Below, in pieces: positions 9,174 to 18,504 of a stretch of 64,000 nucleotides of DNA. The notes beneath the pieces were generated by a model, which did no database searches, had not been told where the DNA came from, and saw only the letters and a program-made list of their open reading frames with translations. This DNA is from Sphingobacteriales bacterium (lineage in GTDB: Bacteria; Bacteroidota; Bacteroidia; Chitinophagales; JADIYW01), in contig CP064984.1 of assembly GCA_016699615.1 (NCBI GenBank), positions 2,700,001-2,764,000 of the forward strand, written 5' to 3'. A program made the translations under genes and the position numbers. Position 1 is the first letter of the stretch; every line of letters begins with the position of its first letter.

Positions 9174-11784
9174 TATTGTCTACTTCTTGTAAAATTGTTG
9201 CTAAACCATCTGCATTTGTGCCACCAGCAGTTGCATAAAATGCTTGTCCACCACCACCACCATTAATGTGTTTTGCAAGTTGTTTTACTAAATTTCCAGC
9301 ATGCAAATTCTTTTCTTTTACTAAGTTTTCAGCAATAATTATTGAGATAAATGGTTTGTTATTAATAATACTTGTGGCGACAAAAAATAAATTTTCAATT
9401 TCATTTTTCAAGTCAAACTGAATTTTCTTTAAACCATCAGCAGTTACACCATTGATTTGTTCAATTAAAATATTCGTTCCATTTTTATTGGATATTTTAC
9501 TGCGCAATTGTGCTTTTATCTGCTCAACTTTCTCATTTTGGTATTGTTCAATTTCTTTTTTTAATATAGTATTTTCTTCCAATAATTGTTGAATAGCTTT
9601 TACAGTATCTTTAGGTTGTTTAAGCTCAGCTTTTACATTGTCTAGTTGTTGAATTAACTCATTGGTTAATTGTTCTGCAGCTTCGCCACACACAGCTTCT
9701 ATTCTACGAACACCAGCAGCAACAGCACTTTCAGAAATAATTTTAAAGAAACCCAATTCTCCAGTTGCACCAACATGCGTACCACCACACAACTCAACAC
9801 TATAATCTTTATCCATGATAACAACACGAACAACATCACCATACTTTTCACCAAATAGTGCCATTGCACCAAGTTTTAATGCCTCATCTTTTGGTAATTC
9901 TTTTATTATTACTGGAATGTTTTCTCTTATTTTTTGATTGACAAGTTGCTCCACTTTTTGTATTTCATCAGCACTCATTTTTGCAAAATGAGAAAAGTCA
10001 AATCTTAGATTTTCACTATTGTTTAATGAGCCTTTTTGAACCACATGTGTGCCAAGTATATTGCGTAGTGCGTGCATTAGATGCGTTGCAGAATGATGCA
10101 ATGTTGTTTTTTTTCTTGTTTCAGTGTCAACTTTTGCAATTACTTTAGCATTTATATTTTGAGGTAATGCATCGCAGAAATGAACAATTAAATCATTTTC
10201 TTTTTTTGTATCAGTAATTTTTATTTCTTTTTCATTGTCAAAAATTATGACACCAACATCACCAACTTGTCCTCCACTTTCTGCATAAAATGGCGTTTGT
10301 TGTAATACAATTTGGTATTGTTCTTTTCCTTTGCTTTTTATTTTTCTATACTTTAATACTTTTGTTTCGGTGTCTAAGTTTGTATATCCAATAAAAGTTG
10401 ATTTACCATCTTCTAATACAATCCAATCATCTACATCTTGTTCAGATGCAGCTCTACTTCTTTCTTTTTGTTTTTGTAGTTCAGTATTAAATTCATTTTC
10501 ATCAACAGTAAAGCCATTTTCTGATGCAATTAAATTGGTTAAATCTATTGGGAAACCATAAGTATCTAATAGTTCAAAAGCAGCTTTTCCATCTATATTT
10601 TTTGATGTGTTTTCTTTCAATATTACATCAATCTTTTTTAAGCCATTTTCTAGCGTTCTAAGGAATGAGGTTTCTTCTTCTAAAATTACTTTTGCAACAA
10701 ATTCTTGCTGTGCTTTTAGTTCAGGAAAAACATTAGCAAATTGTTCAGCTAAAACTGGAACTAATAAATGTAATAATGGTTCTTTTCTTTCTAAATATGA
10801 AAAATAATACCTTACAGCACGTCTCAAAATTCTTCTAATAACATAACCAGCGCCTGTGTTGCTTGGTAATTGTCCATCTGATATTGTAAAACTTACAGCA
10901 CGTATATGGTCTGATAGTACACGAAATGCAATGTCTTGTTTGCTGTCAGATTTATGGTATTTTTTATTGGTAATAGTTTCTATTGTACTTATCGTGCCTG
11001 TAAATACATCTGTATCATAGTTTGATGTTTTACCTTGAATAACACGAACCAAACGTTCAAAACCCATTCCTGTGTCCACATGTTTTGCTGGTAATAGTTC
11101 TAATGAGTTGTATTTTTTACGATTGAATTGAATAAATACATTATTCCAAATTTCAATGACTTGTGGGTGGTCATTGTTTACCAAAGTTGCGCCATCAACT
11201 GCTTTTCTTTCATCATCTGGTCTGCAATCTACATGTATTTCTGTACATGGTCCACATGGTCCAGTGTCGCCCATTTCCCAAAAATTATCTTTTTTATTGC
11301 CTAATAGAATTCTATCTTCTGCAATGTATTTTTTCCATTCATTGTATGCTTCATCATCTTTAGGAATGTTCTCTGCTTCATTGCCTTCAAATATTGTAAC
11401 ATACAATCTATCTTTGTCTAATGAAAGTACATTTGTCAAAAATTCCCAACTCCAAGCAATTGCTTCTTTCTTAAAGTAATCACCAAAACTCCAGTTTCCT
11501 AGCATCTCAAACATCGTATGATGATAAGTGTCAACTCCAACTTCTTCTAAATCATTATGTTTTCCAGAAACTCTTAAGCATTTTTGAGTGTCAGCAATTC
11601 GTGGATGTGGTGGTTTCCCAATTCCTAAAAAATAATCTTTGAATGGTGCCATTCCTGAATTTATAAACATGAGTGTTGGGTCATTCTTTACAACTAATGG
11701 TGCTGATGCAACAATTAGATGTTGTTTAGATTTGAAAAAGTCTAGGAATGCTTGTCTTATTTCTGCCGACGTACTTATTTTCAT
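9163..11784 (-). CDS. alaS: Alanyl-tRNA synthetase
   Basis: The 873-residue enzyme charges tRNA-Ala and edits Ser/Gly mischarging. The class II catalytic domain is at the N-terminus (SGMAPFKDYFLG, HHTMFEMLGNWSFGDYFKKEA). The editing domain carries HHSATHLMHALR and the zinc-type motif CGGTHV, and the C-Ala region ends with the glycine-rich GGGGGQAFYATAGG. The ATG at 11784 (MKISTSAEIRQAFLDFF) is preferred over the longer start at 11823, because the extra 13 residues would span the promoter box at 11790-11797 and alaS proteins normally begin just before the EIRxxFLxFF motif. The full length is normal for the family. Confidence 0.97.
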   Translation of the reverse strand: MKISTSAEIRQAFLDFFKSKQHLIVASAPLVVKNDPTLMFINSGMAPFKDYFLGIGKPPHPRIADTQKCLRVSGKHNDLEEVGVDTYHHTMFEMLGNWSFGDYFKKEAIAWSWEFLTNVLSLDKDRLYVTIFEGNEAENIPKDDEAYNEWKKYIAEDRILLGNKKDNFWEMGDTGPCGPCTEIHVDCRPDDERKAVDGATLVNNDHPQVIEIWNNVFIQFNRKKYNSLELLPAKHVDTGMGFERLVRVIQGKTSNYDTDVFTGTISTIETITNKKYHKSDSKQDIAFRVLSDHIRAVSFTISDGQLPSNTGAGYVIRRILRRAVRYYFSYLERKEPLLHLLVPVLAEQFANVFPELKAQQEFVAKVILEEETSFLRTLENGLKKIDVILKENTSKNIDGKAAFELLDTYGFPIDLTNLIASENGFTVDENEFNTELQKQKERSRAASEQDVDDWIVLEDGKSTFIGYTNLDTETKVLKYRKIKSKGKEQYQIVLQQTPFYAESGGQVGDVGVIIFDNEKEIKITDTKKENDLIVHFCDALPQNINAKVIAKVDTETRKKTTLHHSATHLMHALRNILGTHVVQKGSLNNSENLRFDFSHFAKMSADEIQKVEQLVNQKIRENIPVIIKELPKDEALKLGAMALFGEKYGDVVRVVIMDKDYSVELCGGTHVGATGELGFFKIISESAVAAGVRRIEAVCGEAAEQLTNELIQQLDNVKAELKQPKDTVKAIQQLLEENTILKKEIEQYQNEKVEQIKAQLRSKISNKNGTNILIEQINGVTADGLKKIQFDLKNEIENLFFVATSIINNKPFISIIIAENLVKEKNLHAGNLVKQLAKHINGGGGGQAFYATAGGTNADGLATILQEVDNIIA

Positions 11785-11789
11785 AAATG

Positions 11790-11797
11790 CAAATATA
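11790..11797 (-). promoter_or_regulatory. -7 box (TATATTTG) five bases before alaS
   Basis: On the minus strand TATATTTG is followed by CATTT and then the alaS ATG. This predicts a leaderless or almost leaderless alaS mRNA. Confidence 0.6.
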
Positions 11798-11992
11798 GAT
11801 AATTGGACTACAATTAAATGCAAATGTTATTTTAAATATACGTAACAATTGTAATCTAAATATTTTTAATAACGTTGATGTATATTGTTGTTAGAAAATT
11901 TAGAAAGCATTAGTGTTAGAAAAGACATAGTACCAAAATAATTAATATTGGCATAAATAAATAATCATTATAAATTACTAACTTTAAAGGTT

Positions 11993-12000
11993 TATTTTTG
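11993..12000 (+). promoter_or_regulatory. -7 box (TATTTTTG) upstream of the NagB-like/hydrolase fusion
   Basis: TAnnTTTG match in the divergent spacer between alaS and the gene at 12029, 28 bases before that ATG. Nothing else is recognised in the 200-base spacer. Confidence 0.45.
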
Positions 12001-12028
12001 AATTTTTTTTATTGTAAATATAATTAGA

Positions 12029-13813
12029 ATGACAGCTACGAGAAATTATCTGAATTATGATGTGCCAGAGACGAGATATTTTACTACAAAGAACGAATTT
12101 GATGAAGCTGTAGGTAAAGATTTTATACACTATGCAAATAAAATATTAGAAAAGAAAGAAAAACTATTTGTTGGCTTATCGCATGGACAATCACCAGCAG
12201 GAGCTTATCAGTATATATTTAATAATTATCATAAATTAAAAAATACAAATAATATATATTATTCTTTTGTAAATACACCATTGAAATCTCAAGAAAAGCT
12301 TGTTGGAGTATTTCATGCTGGACCTTTTTTAAAAAAATTATTAAAAGAAGGATTAATAACAAGACATCAAGTGATTGGTTCAAATTTTAATGATGAAAAT
12401 TTAGAAGAATATATGCATGATTTTAATCAACAGATTCATTCATTCTTAGATGAAAATAATAAATCTGGTTTTGATTATGCATTTTTATCATGTAATCCAA
12501 GAGGAAGAATTGCAGGAATAGAACGCAAGTCAAAAGCTTTTGATAGCAAAGAAATAACAACTTTAGTTACATTAAATAAAGAAAAAGAAATAACTACAAC
12601 GCCATACTTTTTATCACAAACAAAAAGAATAGCATTTTTAGCAACGAAAGCAGATAAACGCAGACCGTTGGCTTGGTTGTATAGTTCTAGTGGAACAGCA
12701 ACAGAAAGCCCAAGTTTTATTAGATATATACCAAATGTAAGAAATAGAGTTACTGCATTTATTGATGATGAAGCATTAACTTGGCCACAAATTCAGATAA
12801 ATAGAGAAACACCATATGGTACATCTACAATTCGATTGGACTTAACATATCCATACAAAGAAAATGCAAAAGAAAAGCTACCAGTTATTATTTTAATACA
12901 TGGCTTTTTAGGGTTAAATTCATTTGATGGTTTACTAACAACAATTCCAGCATCAAAATATATTACAGCTGCCATGCATTATGGTACAATTCCAAATGAT
13001 TTGCCGATTGATGATTATTCAAAACATGTAATGCTAAACATAAATGCTGTGGTAGAATATTTTGGCGAAAGAGGTCATCCTGTGTATATTTTAGATCATT
13101 CAATGGGAAATATATATTTTCTAATGATGGATAAGAATTTAGATAATTTACCAAGTATAAAAAAATATTTAAAAGGTAGGATAGGAGCAAACCCATTTTT
13201 TGGAGAAGAAGCCAAGCATGCAATTTTAGGTTTCTTAGATAATGTAATTATTCCTTCAATGACTTTTCTTGATTCTCTACTTCAGAAGCCAATGCTCTTA
13301 GCATTAAGACAAATTATTCCATTTGATTCCAAAAAAGCTGTAAGAAATAGAGGAATTGGACTAGCAGAAATGCTTATTGGAAAAAAAGAATCTGAAAAAA
13401 GTAATTTGTGGAAAGCAGTAAAGAAAAGAGTTATTGAAGTGATGTCTGAATTAGATTCATTACCACAGTTAAATAGAATACCGATTGAAAATGCATTAAA
13501 TAAAGTTCCACCGAAAATATTTGCCATACAATGTTGTTCAGCATTATTAGAATCTAAATCTTTTGATAATCAGGTTGGATTGATAAATATGCCCAAAAAT
13601 AATATTCCAGTTTTAATACTTCAAAGCCAGAAAGATGGCATAGCAAAATATGTACATAGACTTTATCAAGGTGATGGTGTAAAAGTATATGATATTACAA
13701 ATTACAATGAAACAGATTTATTTAGAGAACATTTATATCACATGGCTGATCCATTAAAGACATCAAAAATTATTGATGAGTTTATTTCAGAAATTGAAAT
13801 GAAGAAAAAATAA
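12029..13813 (+). CDS. NagB/6-phosphogluconolactonase-like domain fused to an alpha/beta hydrolase
   Basis: The 594-residue protein seems to join two enzyme folds. Residues about 15-245 resemble the NagB/RpiA/6-phosphogluconolactonase superfamily: LFVGLSHGQSPAGAYQYI (47-63) matches the sugar-phosphate loop, but the usual DGH catalytic triplet is replaced by NPRGRIAGI (156-164). Residues about 280-590 look like an alpha/beta hydrolase: oxyanion segment IILIHGFLGLNSF (287-299), nucleophile elbow LDHSMGN (Ser358, first Gly of GxSxG replaced by Asp), an acid candidate in LQSQKDG and a His candidate in REHLYHM near the end. There is no signal peptide, so it is cytoplasmic. The sugar domain looks inactive and may sense a sugar phosphate. 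No operon partners; function unknown. Confidence 0.65.
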   Translation: MTATRNYLNYDVPETRYFTTKNEFDEAVGKDFIHYANKILEKKEKLFVGLSHGQSPAGAYQYIFNNYHKLKNTNNIYYSFVNTPLKSQEKLVGVFHAGPFLKKLLKEGLITRHQVIGSNFNDENLEEYMHDFNQQIHSFLDENNKSGFDYAFLSCNPRGRIAGIERKSKAFDSKEITTLVTLNKEKEITTTPYFLSQTKRIAFLATKADKRRPLAWLYSSSGTATESPSFIRYIPNVRNRVTAFIDDEALTWPQIQINRETPYGTSTIRLDLTYPYKENAKEKLPVIILIHGFLGLNSFDGLLTTIPASKYITAAMHYGTIPNDLPIDDYSKHVMLNINAVVEYFGERGHPVYILDHSMGNIYFLMMDKNLDNLPSIKKYLKGRIGANPFFGEEAKHAILGFLDNVIIPSMTFLDSLLQKPMLLALRQIIPFDSKKAVRNRGIGLAEMLIGKKESEKSNLWKAVKKRVIEVMSELDSLPQLNRIPIENALNKVPPKIFAIQCCSALLESKSFDNQVGLINMPKNNIPVLILQSQKDGIAKYVHRLYQGDGVKVYDITNYNETDLFREHLYHMADPLKTSKIIDEFISEIEMKKK

Positions 13814-13889
13814 AAAATAGAATATTATAATACAGAAATATCTTTTGTTGCATTGCTATCTAAACCATTATTATATTCAATAAAAATTT

Positions 13890-13897
13890 TATTTTTG
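13890..13897 (+). promoter_or_regulatory. -7 box (TATTTTTG) upstream of the M23 peptidase
   Basis: TAnnTTTG match 55 bases before the ATG at 13953. Confidence 0.45.
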
Positions 13898-13952
13898 TAT
13901 ACCTAATATTTTCAGTAGCTTTGGTGTGTAGATAATTTTAGAAGAACATCTA

Positions 13953-14924
13953 ATGAAGAAAGAGCGTTATTATTATAACTCAAAAACACTTAGATACGAA
14001 AAATACAAAGTTTCGATTGGACAGAAAATTCTTAGAGTTGCTGGTTTCTTTACTTCTGCGTTCTTTTTTGGTTTTTTAGCAATGGTACTTGGCTACAGCA
14101 CGTTTGATACACCAGAAGAAAAAAATGATAGCCAGAAAGTAAAAGAAATTTCTGATAGATATATTATTCTTGAAAAAAGGATTGATGTTTTGAATAATGT
14201 AATCAATGATTTAAGCAAAAAAGATGATAATATTTATAGAGTAATATTTGAAGCTGAGCCAATACCAAATGAATTAAGACAAAAACAAATAGATAGAAAC
14301 AACGCATATGCTGAACTCAAAAATGTACCAGAAGGAAAAGTAATATCAAATATATTTGAGAAATTAGCGTCATTAGAGCAAAAGGTATATGTGCAGTCAA
14401 AATCATATAAAGAATTAACTAAGCTAATTACACAGAAAGAACAATTACTATCATCAGTTCCTGCAATACAACCAGTTGCCAACAAAGATTTAAAAAGAAT
14501 GGCATCAGGTTTTGGATATAGAATAGATCCAGTGTATAAAACGACAAGATTTCATGCAGGCTTAGATTTCTCAGCACCAATAGGCACACCAGTTTATGCA
14601 ACAGGAGATGGTGTGGTAGAAATTGCAGCATCACAAGGTGATGGATATGGAAACAAAGTTTTAATCAATCATGGCTATGGTTACCACACATTATACGCAC
14701 ACAATAGTAAAATTTTAGTAAGTGTTGGTCAGCAAATAAAAAGAGGCGAAACTATAGCATTAGTTGGTAGTACAGGCAAAAGTACAGGACCACATTTGCA
14801 TTATGAAGTATGGAAAAATGGAACAAAAATAAATCCAATAGGTTTCTTCTTTAATGACCTTACACCAGAACAATATGAAACTGTATTGCAGTTATCTGAG
14901 CAAAGCAATCAATCATTTGATTAA
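13953..14924 (+). CDS. Membrane-anchored M23 (LytM-type) peptidoglycan endopeptidase
   Basis: This 323-residue protein cuts peptidoglycan crosslinks in the periplasm or activates another hydrolase. A basic N-terminus (KKERYYYNSKTLRYEKYK) precedes one membrane helix (about 28-48), then a charged, probably coiled-coil stretch (55-160), then the M23 domain. Zinc ligands are all present: His and Asp in RFHAGLDFSAPIG, and His in HLHYEVWKNG; the second HxH-side His lies in GYGYHTLYAHN. An intact metal site argues for a real enzyme rather than an EnvC-like activator. It converges on the PhzF gene with a 4-base overlap of stops. Confidence 0.9.
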   Translation: MKKERYYYNSKTLRYEKYKVSIGQKILRVAGFFTSAFFFGFLAMVLGYSTFDTPEEKNDSQKVKEISDRYIILEKRIDVLNNVINDLSKKDDNIYRVIFEAEPIPNELRQKQIDRNNAYAELKNVPEGKVISNIFEKLASLEQKVYVQSKSYKELTKLITQKEQLLSSVPAIQPVANKDLKRMASGFGYRIDPVYKTTRFHAGLDFSAPIGTPVYATGDGVVEIAASQGDGYGNKVLINHGYGYHTLYAHNSKILVSVGQQIKRGETIALVGSTGKSTGPHLHYEVWKNGTKINPIGFFFNDLTPEQYETVLQLSEQSNQSFD

Positions 14925-15709
14925 TCAATTTGAATTTGTCCAGTTAAATAACAAACAGCTTCGCCACTCATTTCAATTCTATCATTCAAAAATTTACAAG
15001 CTAGATATCCTTTTCTATTTGATAGTTGAATAGCATTTAATTCATTTTTTTGTAATTTGTTTGCCCAATATGGAACAAGAACACAATGTGCTGAGCCAGT
15101 AACTGGGTCTTCATTTACACCAAAATTTGGAGCAAAAAATCTAGATACAAAATCTACATCATTTCCTTTTGCAGTAATAATTAGCTGTTTGGGCAGTTGC
15201 TTGATAATATCAAAATCTGGTATAAAATTTTGTACCATTTCCTCAGAATCTAATTCTACCAAATATTTTGTTCTTGCTTCTTGTACTTCAATCCAATCAT
15301 TGTTAAATATCTTATTAAATACTTCATTTATTGATGTTGGTTGCCCAATATCACTTGGAAAATTTAAAGTAATAAAGTTGTTTTTTTCTTTTCTGACAAC
15401 TAATTCTCCAACTTTACAATTGAATGTAATGATATCATTTGTATACTTTAAAAAATTGAATATTACATATGCACTTGCTAAAGTTGCGTGTCCACAAAGT
15501 TCAATTTCTACAGTAGGCGTAAACCATCTTATTTCAAAAATATCATTGTTTTTTACAAAAAATGCTGTTTCAGATAAATTGTTTTCTGCTGCAATTTGTT
15601 GCATCATCTTTTCATCTATCCAATTTTCTAACGGAACTACAGCAGCAGGATTTCCGCCAAATAATTTGTTGGTAAATGCATATATTTGATATATATTTAA
15701 TTTAATCAT
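14921..15709 (-). CDS. PhzF family isomerase/epimerase
   Basis: A cytoplasmic enzyme of 262 residues of the PhzF/diaminopimelate-epimerase fold. It opens with IYQIYAFTNKLFGGNPAAVVPL and carries the catalytic Glu in AENNLSETAFF, the second-half signature GHATLASAYV and, near the C-terminus, NEDPVTGSAHCVLVPYW, all typical of PhzF. The ATG at 15709 is preferred over the one at 15736, since family members begin with M-(x)3-8-YQVDAF. Physiological substrates for this family are mostly unknown outside phenazine producers, and no phenazine genes are near, so only the fold-level role can be given. Confidence 0.88.
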   Translation of the reverse strand: MIKLNIYQIYAFTNKLFGGNPAAVVPLENWIDEKMMQQIAAENNLSETAFFVKNNDIFEIRWFTPTVEIELCGHATLASAYVIFNFLKYTNDIITFNCKVGELVVRKEKNNFITLNFPSDIGQPTSINEVFNKIFNNDWIEVQEARTKYLVELDSEEMVQNFIPDFDIIKQLPKQLIITAKGNDVDFVSRFFAPNFGVNEDPVTGSAHCVLVPYWANKLQKNELNAIQLSNRKGYLACKFLNDRIEMSGEAVCYLTGQIQID

Positions 15710-15781
15710 ATATAAAATATGTAATTTTAAATGCAAATTAAAGCCAATAATTATTTTTGGAATTAATTACTTTTCCAAATA

Positions 15782-17170
15782 TTAATAGCCTAATACTTTT
15801 AACATACTTTCAGCAGATTGCTCATCAGCAAATACATTGTAAATAAATTTACCATTGGCATCTTTATCAATGATAAGATGTTTAGGGGAAGGAATTAAAC
15901 AATGTTTTGTGCCACCATAGCCACTCAAAGAATCTTGATATGCGCCTGTATGGAAAAATCCAATATATAACTTTTGATCACCAATTATTTTTGGCATATA
16001 CACTTGGTTGATGTGTACTTCAGAGTTGTAATAGTCACTCACATCACAACTTAAACCTCCAATTATTGTTCGCTGATATGCTTGGTTCCAATTGTTTATA
16101 GGTAGCAATATAAAGCGTTGGTTCATGCCCCAAGCATCTGGAACTGTAGTCATTAATGAGCCATTAATCATATACCAAAGTTCTGAGTCATTTTGTTTCT
16201 TCTGCCCAATTACTTCAAAAATATTACAAGCACTTTCACCAACAGTAAAGTTTCCAAATTCAGTATATATATTTGGATGATCTATTTCTGCATCATCACA
16301 AAAAGTTTTGATCTTTGTGACAATTTCTTCGATTAGATAGGCATAATCATATTTTGAACCTAATGAATACCTAATAGGCATGCCACCACCAATATTTATA
16401 CTATTCAATTCTGGGCAAACTTGCTTAAGCTCAACATACATATTTAAGCATTTGTTTAGCTCACTCCAATAGTATGCACTGTCTTTGATACCAGAATCAA
16501 TGAAAAAATGTAACATTTTTAAACTGATATTTTCATGAGGTTTTATTTTTTCAATATAAAACGGAATCATGTCACGTTGTCTAATGCCTAATCTTGAAGT
16601 ATAAAACTGATAGTTTGGCTCTTCTTCCGCAGCCATTCTTACACCAATATTGATATTTTCTTTCACATTTTTAAAGAATTCCCACTCATCCATATTATCT
16701 AAAACAGGCGTTACATTGGTGTATCCATCTTCAATTAAACCAATAATAGAATCAGCGTATTGTTTTGGTTTAAAACCATTGCAAATAATTCTTATTTTTT
16801 TATCAATTTTCTCTTTTTTATACAATGCTCTAATTAAATTGATATCATAGTTTGATGATGTTTCTAAGTGTGCATTGTTTTTTAAAACTTCATCTAATAC
16901 AAATGAAAAGTGATTGCTCTTTGTACAATAACAATAGTAGTAATGACCATTGTAACCAATACTTTCAAATGCTTCATAAAACCATCTTCTTGCTCTATTA
17001 ATATTGTCACCTATCTTTGGTAAATAAGTGATTTTTAATGGAGCACCATGTGTTTCAATTATCTGTTTTAAATCAATTTTGTGAAAATTGAGCCAGTTGT
17101 CTTGTATTTCAAAACCATCTTGTGGGAAATAATAAGTTTGTTCAATTAAATCAATGTATCTGTCTCTCAT
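15782..17170 (-). CDS. PLP-dependent group IV decarboxylase, arginine-decarboxylase-like
   Basis: This 462-residue enzyme belongs to the alanine-racemase-fold (type III) decarboxylases. The PLP lysine is in YYCYCTKSNHFSF (Lys84), the substrate-pocket region in SINIGGGMPIRYSLGSKYDY, and PLP phosphate and product contacts in the C-terminal beta domain with GAYQDSLSGYGGTKHC. Bacteroidota use short proteins like this for arginine decarboxylation in spermidine synthesis, but diaminopimelate- or carboxynorspermidine-type specificity cannot be excluded. The Cys residue expected in the active-site SCDVSD-type motif is visible as GGLSCDVSDYY. It is a monocistronic gene; no other polyamine gene lies close by. 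Confidence 0.72.
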   Translation of the reverse strand: MRDRYIDLIEQTYYFPQDGFEIQDNWLNFHKIDLKQIIETHGAPLKITYLPKIGDNINRARRWFYEAFESIGYNGHYYYCYCTKSNHFSFVLDEVLKNNAHLETSSNYDINLIRALYKKEKIDKKIRIICNGFKPKQYADSIIGLIEDGYTNVTPVLDNMDEWEFFKNVKENINIGVRMAAEEEPNYQFYTSRLGIRQRDMIPFYIEKIKPHENISLKMLHFFIDSGIKDSAYYWSELNKCLNMYVELKQVCPELNSINIGGGMPIRYSLGSKYDYAYLIEEIVTKIKTFCDDAEIDHPNIYTEFGNFTVGESACNIFEVIGQKKQNDSELWYMINGSLMTTVPDAWGMNQRFILLPINNWNQAYQRTIIGGLSCDVSDYYNSEVHINQVYMPKIIGDQKLYIGFFHTGAYQDSLSGYGGTKHCLIPSPKHLIIDKDANGKFIYNVFADEQSAESMLKVLGY

Positions 17171-17324
17171 TAAAAATAAATATCAGTGGTTAATTTTTAC
17201 AAATGTAATAAGAATATAATAATTTAACTCATGATTTTTAGCTGAAGTATTAATTTTGGATATCATACTGTGCTGAGTAAATAATTTTTTAATCTAAATA
17301 GTTATTTTTCACAATATAAAGTAT

Positions 17325-17332
17325 TATCTTTG
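17325..17332 (+). promoter_or_regulatory. -7 box (TATCTTTG) upstream of rpsP
   Basis: Very good match to TAnnTTTG, followed by CACC, 71 bases before the rpsP ATG. This gives a 60-70 base leader on the ribosomal transcript, in contrast to the leaderless arrangement at alaS. Confidence 0.7.
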
Positions 17333-17403
17333 CACCTCAAAGTTTAAAACTGCATCGCTAATTTTTTAGCAAAAGCAAATTAAAAACAAAAAAAAACATT
17401 TTT

Positions 17404-17943
17404 ATGGCAACAAGATTAAGATTACAAAGACACGGCTCAAAAGGTCAGCCATTCTACAAAATTGTAGCAGCTGATAGCAGAGCAAAAAGAGATGGTAGAT
17501 TCATCGAACAAATTGGAACTTACAACCCAACATCTATTCCAGCAACTATCAATTTAGATATTGATAAAGCTGTAAAATGGATGCAAGCTGGTGCTGAACC
17601 ATCAGACACAGTAAAAGCAATTTTGAAATACAAAGGTGCTGCTTACAAAAATCACTTACTACGTGGTGTTAAATTAGGTCTATTTGGTGCAGACGAAGTA
17701 GAAGCTAAATTCAATGCATGGTTAGATGGTAAAGAAGGTAAAGTAGCTGCTCACAAAGCAAAAGCAGATGCAGACAAAAAAGCTAAACACGATATTGCTG
17801 TAAAAGCTAAAGGTAAAGTAAAAAAAGTAGTTGAAGAAGAAGTGGCTGAAAATACTGAAGAAGTAGAAAATACTGCAACAGAAGAAGTAGTAGAAAATGT
17901 ATCTACAGAGAACAACGAAACTCCAGCTGAAAACGCAGAATAA
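17404..17943 (+). CDS. rpsP: Small ribosomal subunit protein bS16
   Basis: The first ~80 residues are canonical bS16 (MATRLRLQRHGSKGQPFYKI, DSRAKRDGRFIEQIGTYNP), which binds 16S rRNA early in 30S assembly. The protein is 179 residues, about twice the E. coli length. The extension starts with a helical Lys/Ala-rich stretch (about 117-140) and ends in a Glu/Val/Thr/Asn-rich acidic tail. Long tails are common in Bacteroidota bS16, so this is not a misannotated fusion. It heads the classic rpsP-rimM-trmD-rplS order, but a hairpin terminator follows it immediately. Confidence 0.96.
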   Translation: MATRLRLQRHGSKGQPFYKIVAADSRAKRDGRFIEQIGTYNPTSIPATINLDIDKAVKWMQAGAEPSDTVKAILKYKGAAYKNHLLRGVKLGLFGADEVEAKFNAWLDGKEGKVAAHKAKADADKKAKHDIAVKAKGKVKKVVEEEVAENTEEVENTATEEVVENVSTENNETPAENAE

Positions 17944-17966
17944 TATTTATATTATTTAATTTTAAG

Positions 17967-17996
17967 TCCCGATCATTTTTTTGGTCGGGATTTTTT
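17967..17996 (+). terminator. Hairpin terminator/attenuator between rpsP and rimM
   Basis: Stem TCCCGATC (17967-17974) pairs with GGTCGGGA (17983-17990) including one G-U pair; the loop is ATTTTTTT and a T6 tract follows. rimM starts 7 bases later, so either it is read through or it sets a lower level for rimM-trmD than for rpsP. Confidence 0.8.
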
Positions 17997-18003
17997 ATAT
18001 ACT

Positions 18004-18504
18004 ATGAAAAAAGAATTCGTCAAAATTGGGAAAGTACTAAAAACACATGGATTTAAAGGAAATCTTAAAATAAGTATAGAATCTATTTATGCTGATGATA
18101 TAAATACCTACAAGCACTTTTTTATAGATAATTTACCATATTTTATTGATGAATTGGATGATGATGCAAATGTATATTATCTTAAATTTGAAGAAGTAGA
18201 TACCAAAGAACAAGCCCAAGAATTAGTAGGTAAAGATATTTTTGTTGATATGTCTCAATTGAAACCAATTCAGCAAAAATTATCAGTTGGCTTAGTTGGA
18301 TATGTTGTTTATAATGGAACTGATTTTTTAGGCAAAGTAATAGAGAAAATAGAACTTCCTCAACAACAATTACTCAATATTTTGGTTAAAAACCAAGAAA
18401 TATTAATTCCAATCAATGAAAATTTTATTGAAAATATAGATGATAACATAAAACGAATTGTACTACATTTACCTGAGAATTATTTACAAACATTTCTGCA
18501 ATGA
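18004..18504 (+). CDS. rimM: 16S rRNA processing protein RimM
   Basis: This 166-residue maturation factor binds uS19 and is needed for the head of the 30S subunit. The N-terminal barrel opens with FVKIGKVLKTHGFKGNLKI, the family signature, and the C-terminal PRC-barrel contains LVGYVVYNGTDFLGKV and PINENFIENID. Length is normal. Its stop overlaps the trmD ATG by 4 bases (18501-18504), so the two are translationally coupled. The terminator-like hairpin just upstream probably makes its expression lower than that of rpsP. Confidence 0.95.
   Translation: MKKEFVKIGKVLKTHGFKGNLKISIESIYADDINTYKHFFIDNLPYFIDELDDDANVYYLKFEEVDTKEQAQELVGKDIFVDMSQLKPIQQKLSVGLVGYVVYNGTDFLGKVIEKIELPQQQLLNILVKNQEILIPINENFIENIDDNIKRIVLHLPENYLQTFLQ

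Noticed and set aside
11824..12028. A small RNA or gene in the 205-base spacer upstream of alaS
   Set aside because: Only the two divergent -7 boxes are seen; no hairpin with T tract and no open frame with protein character.
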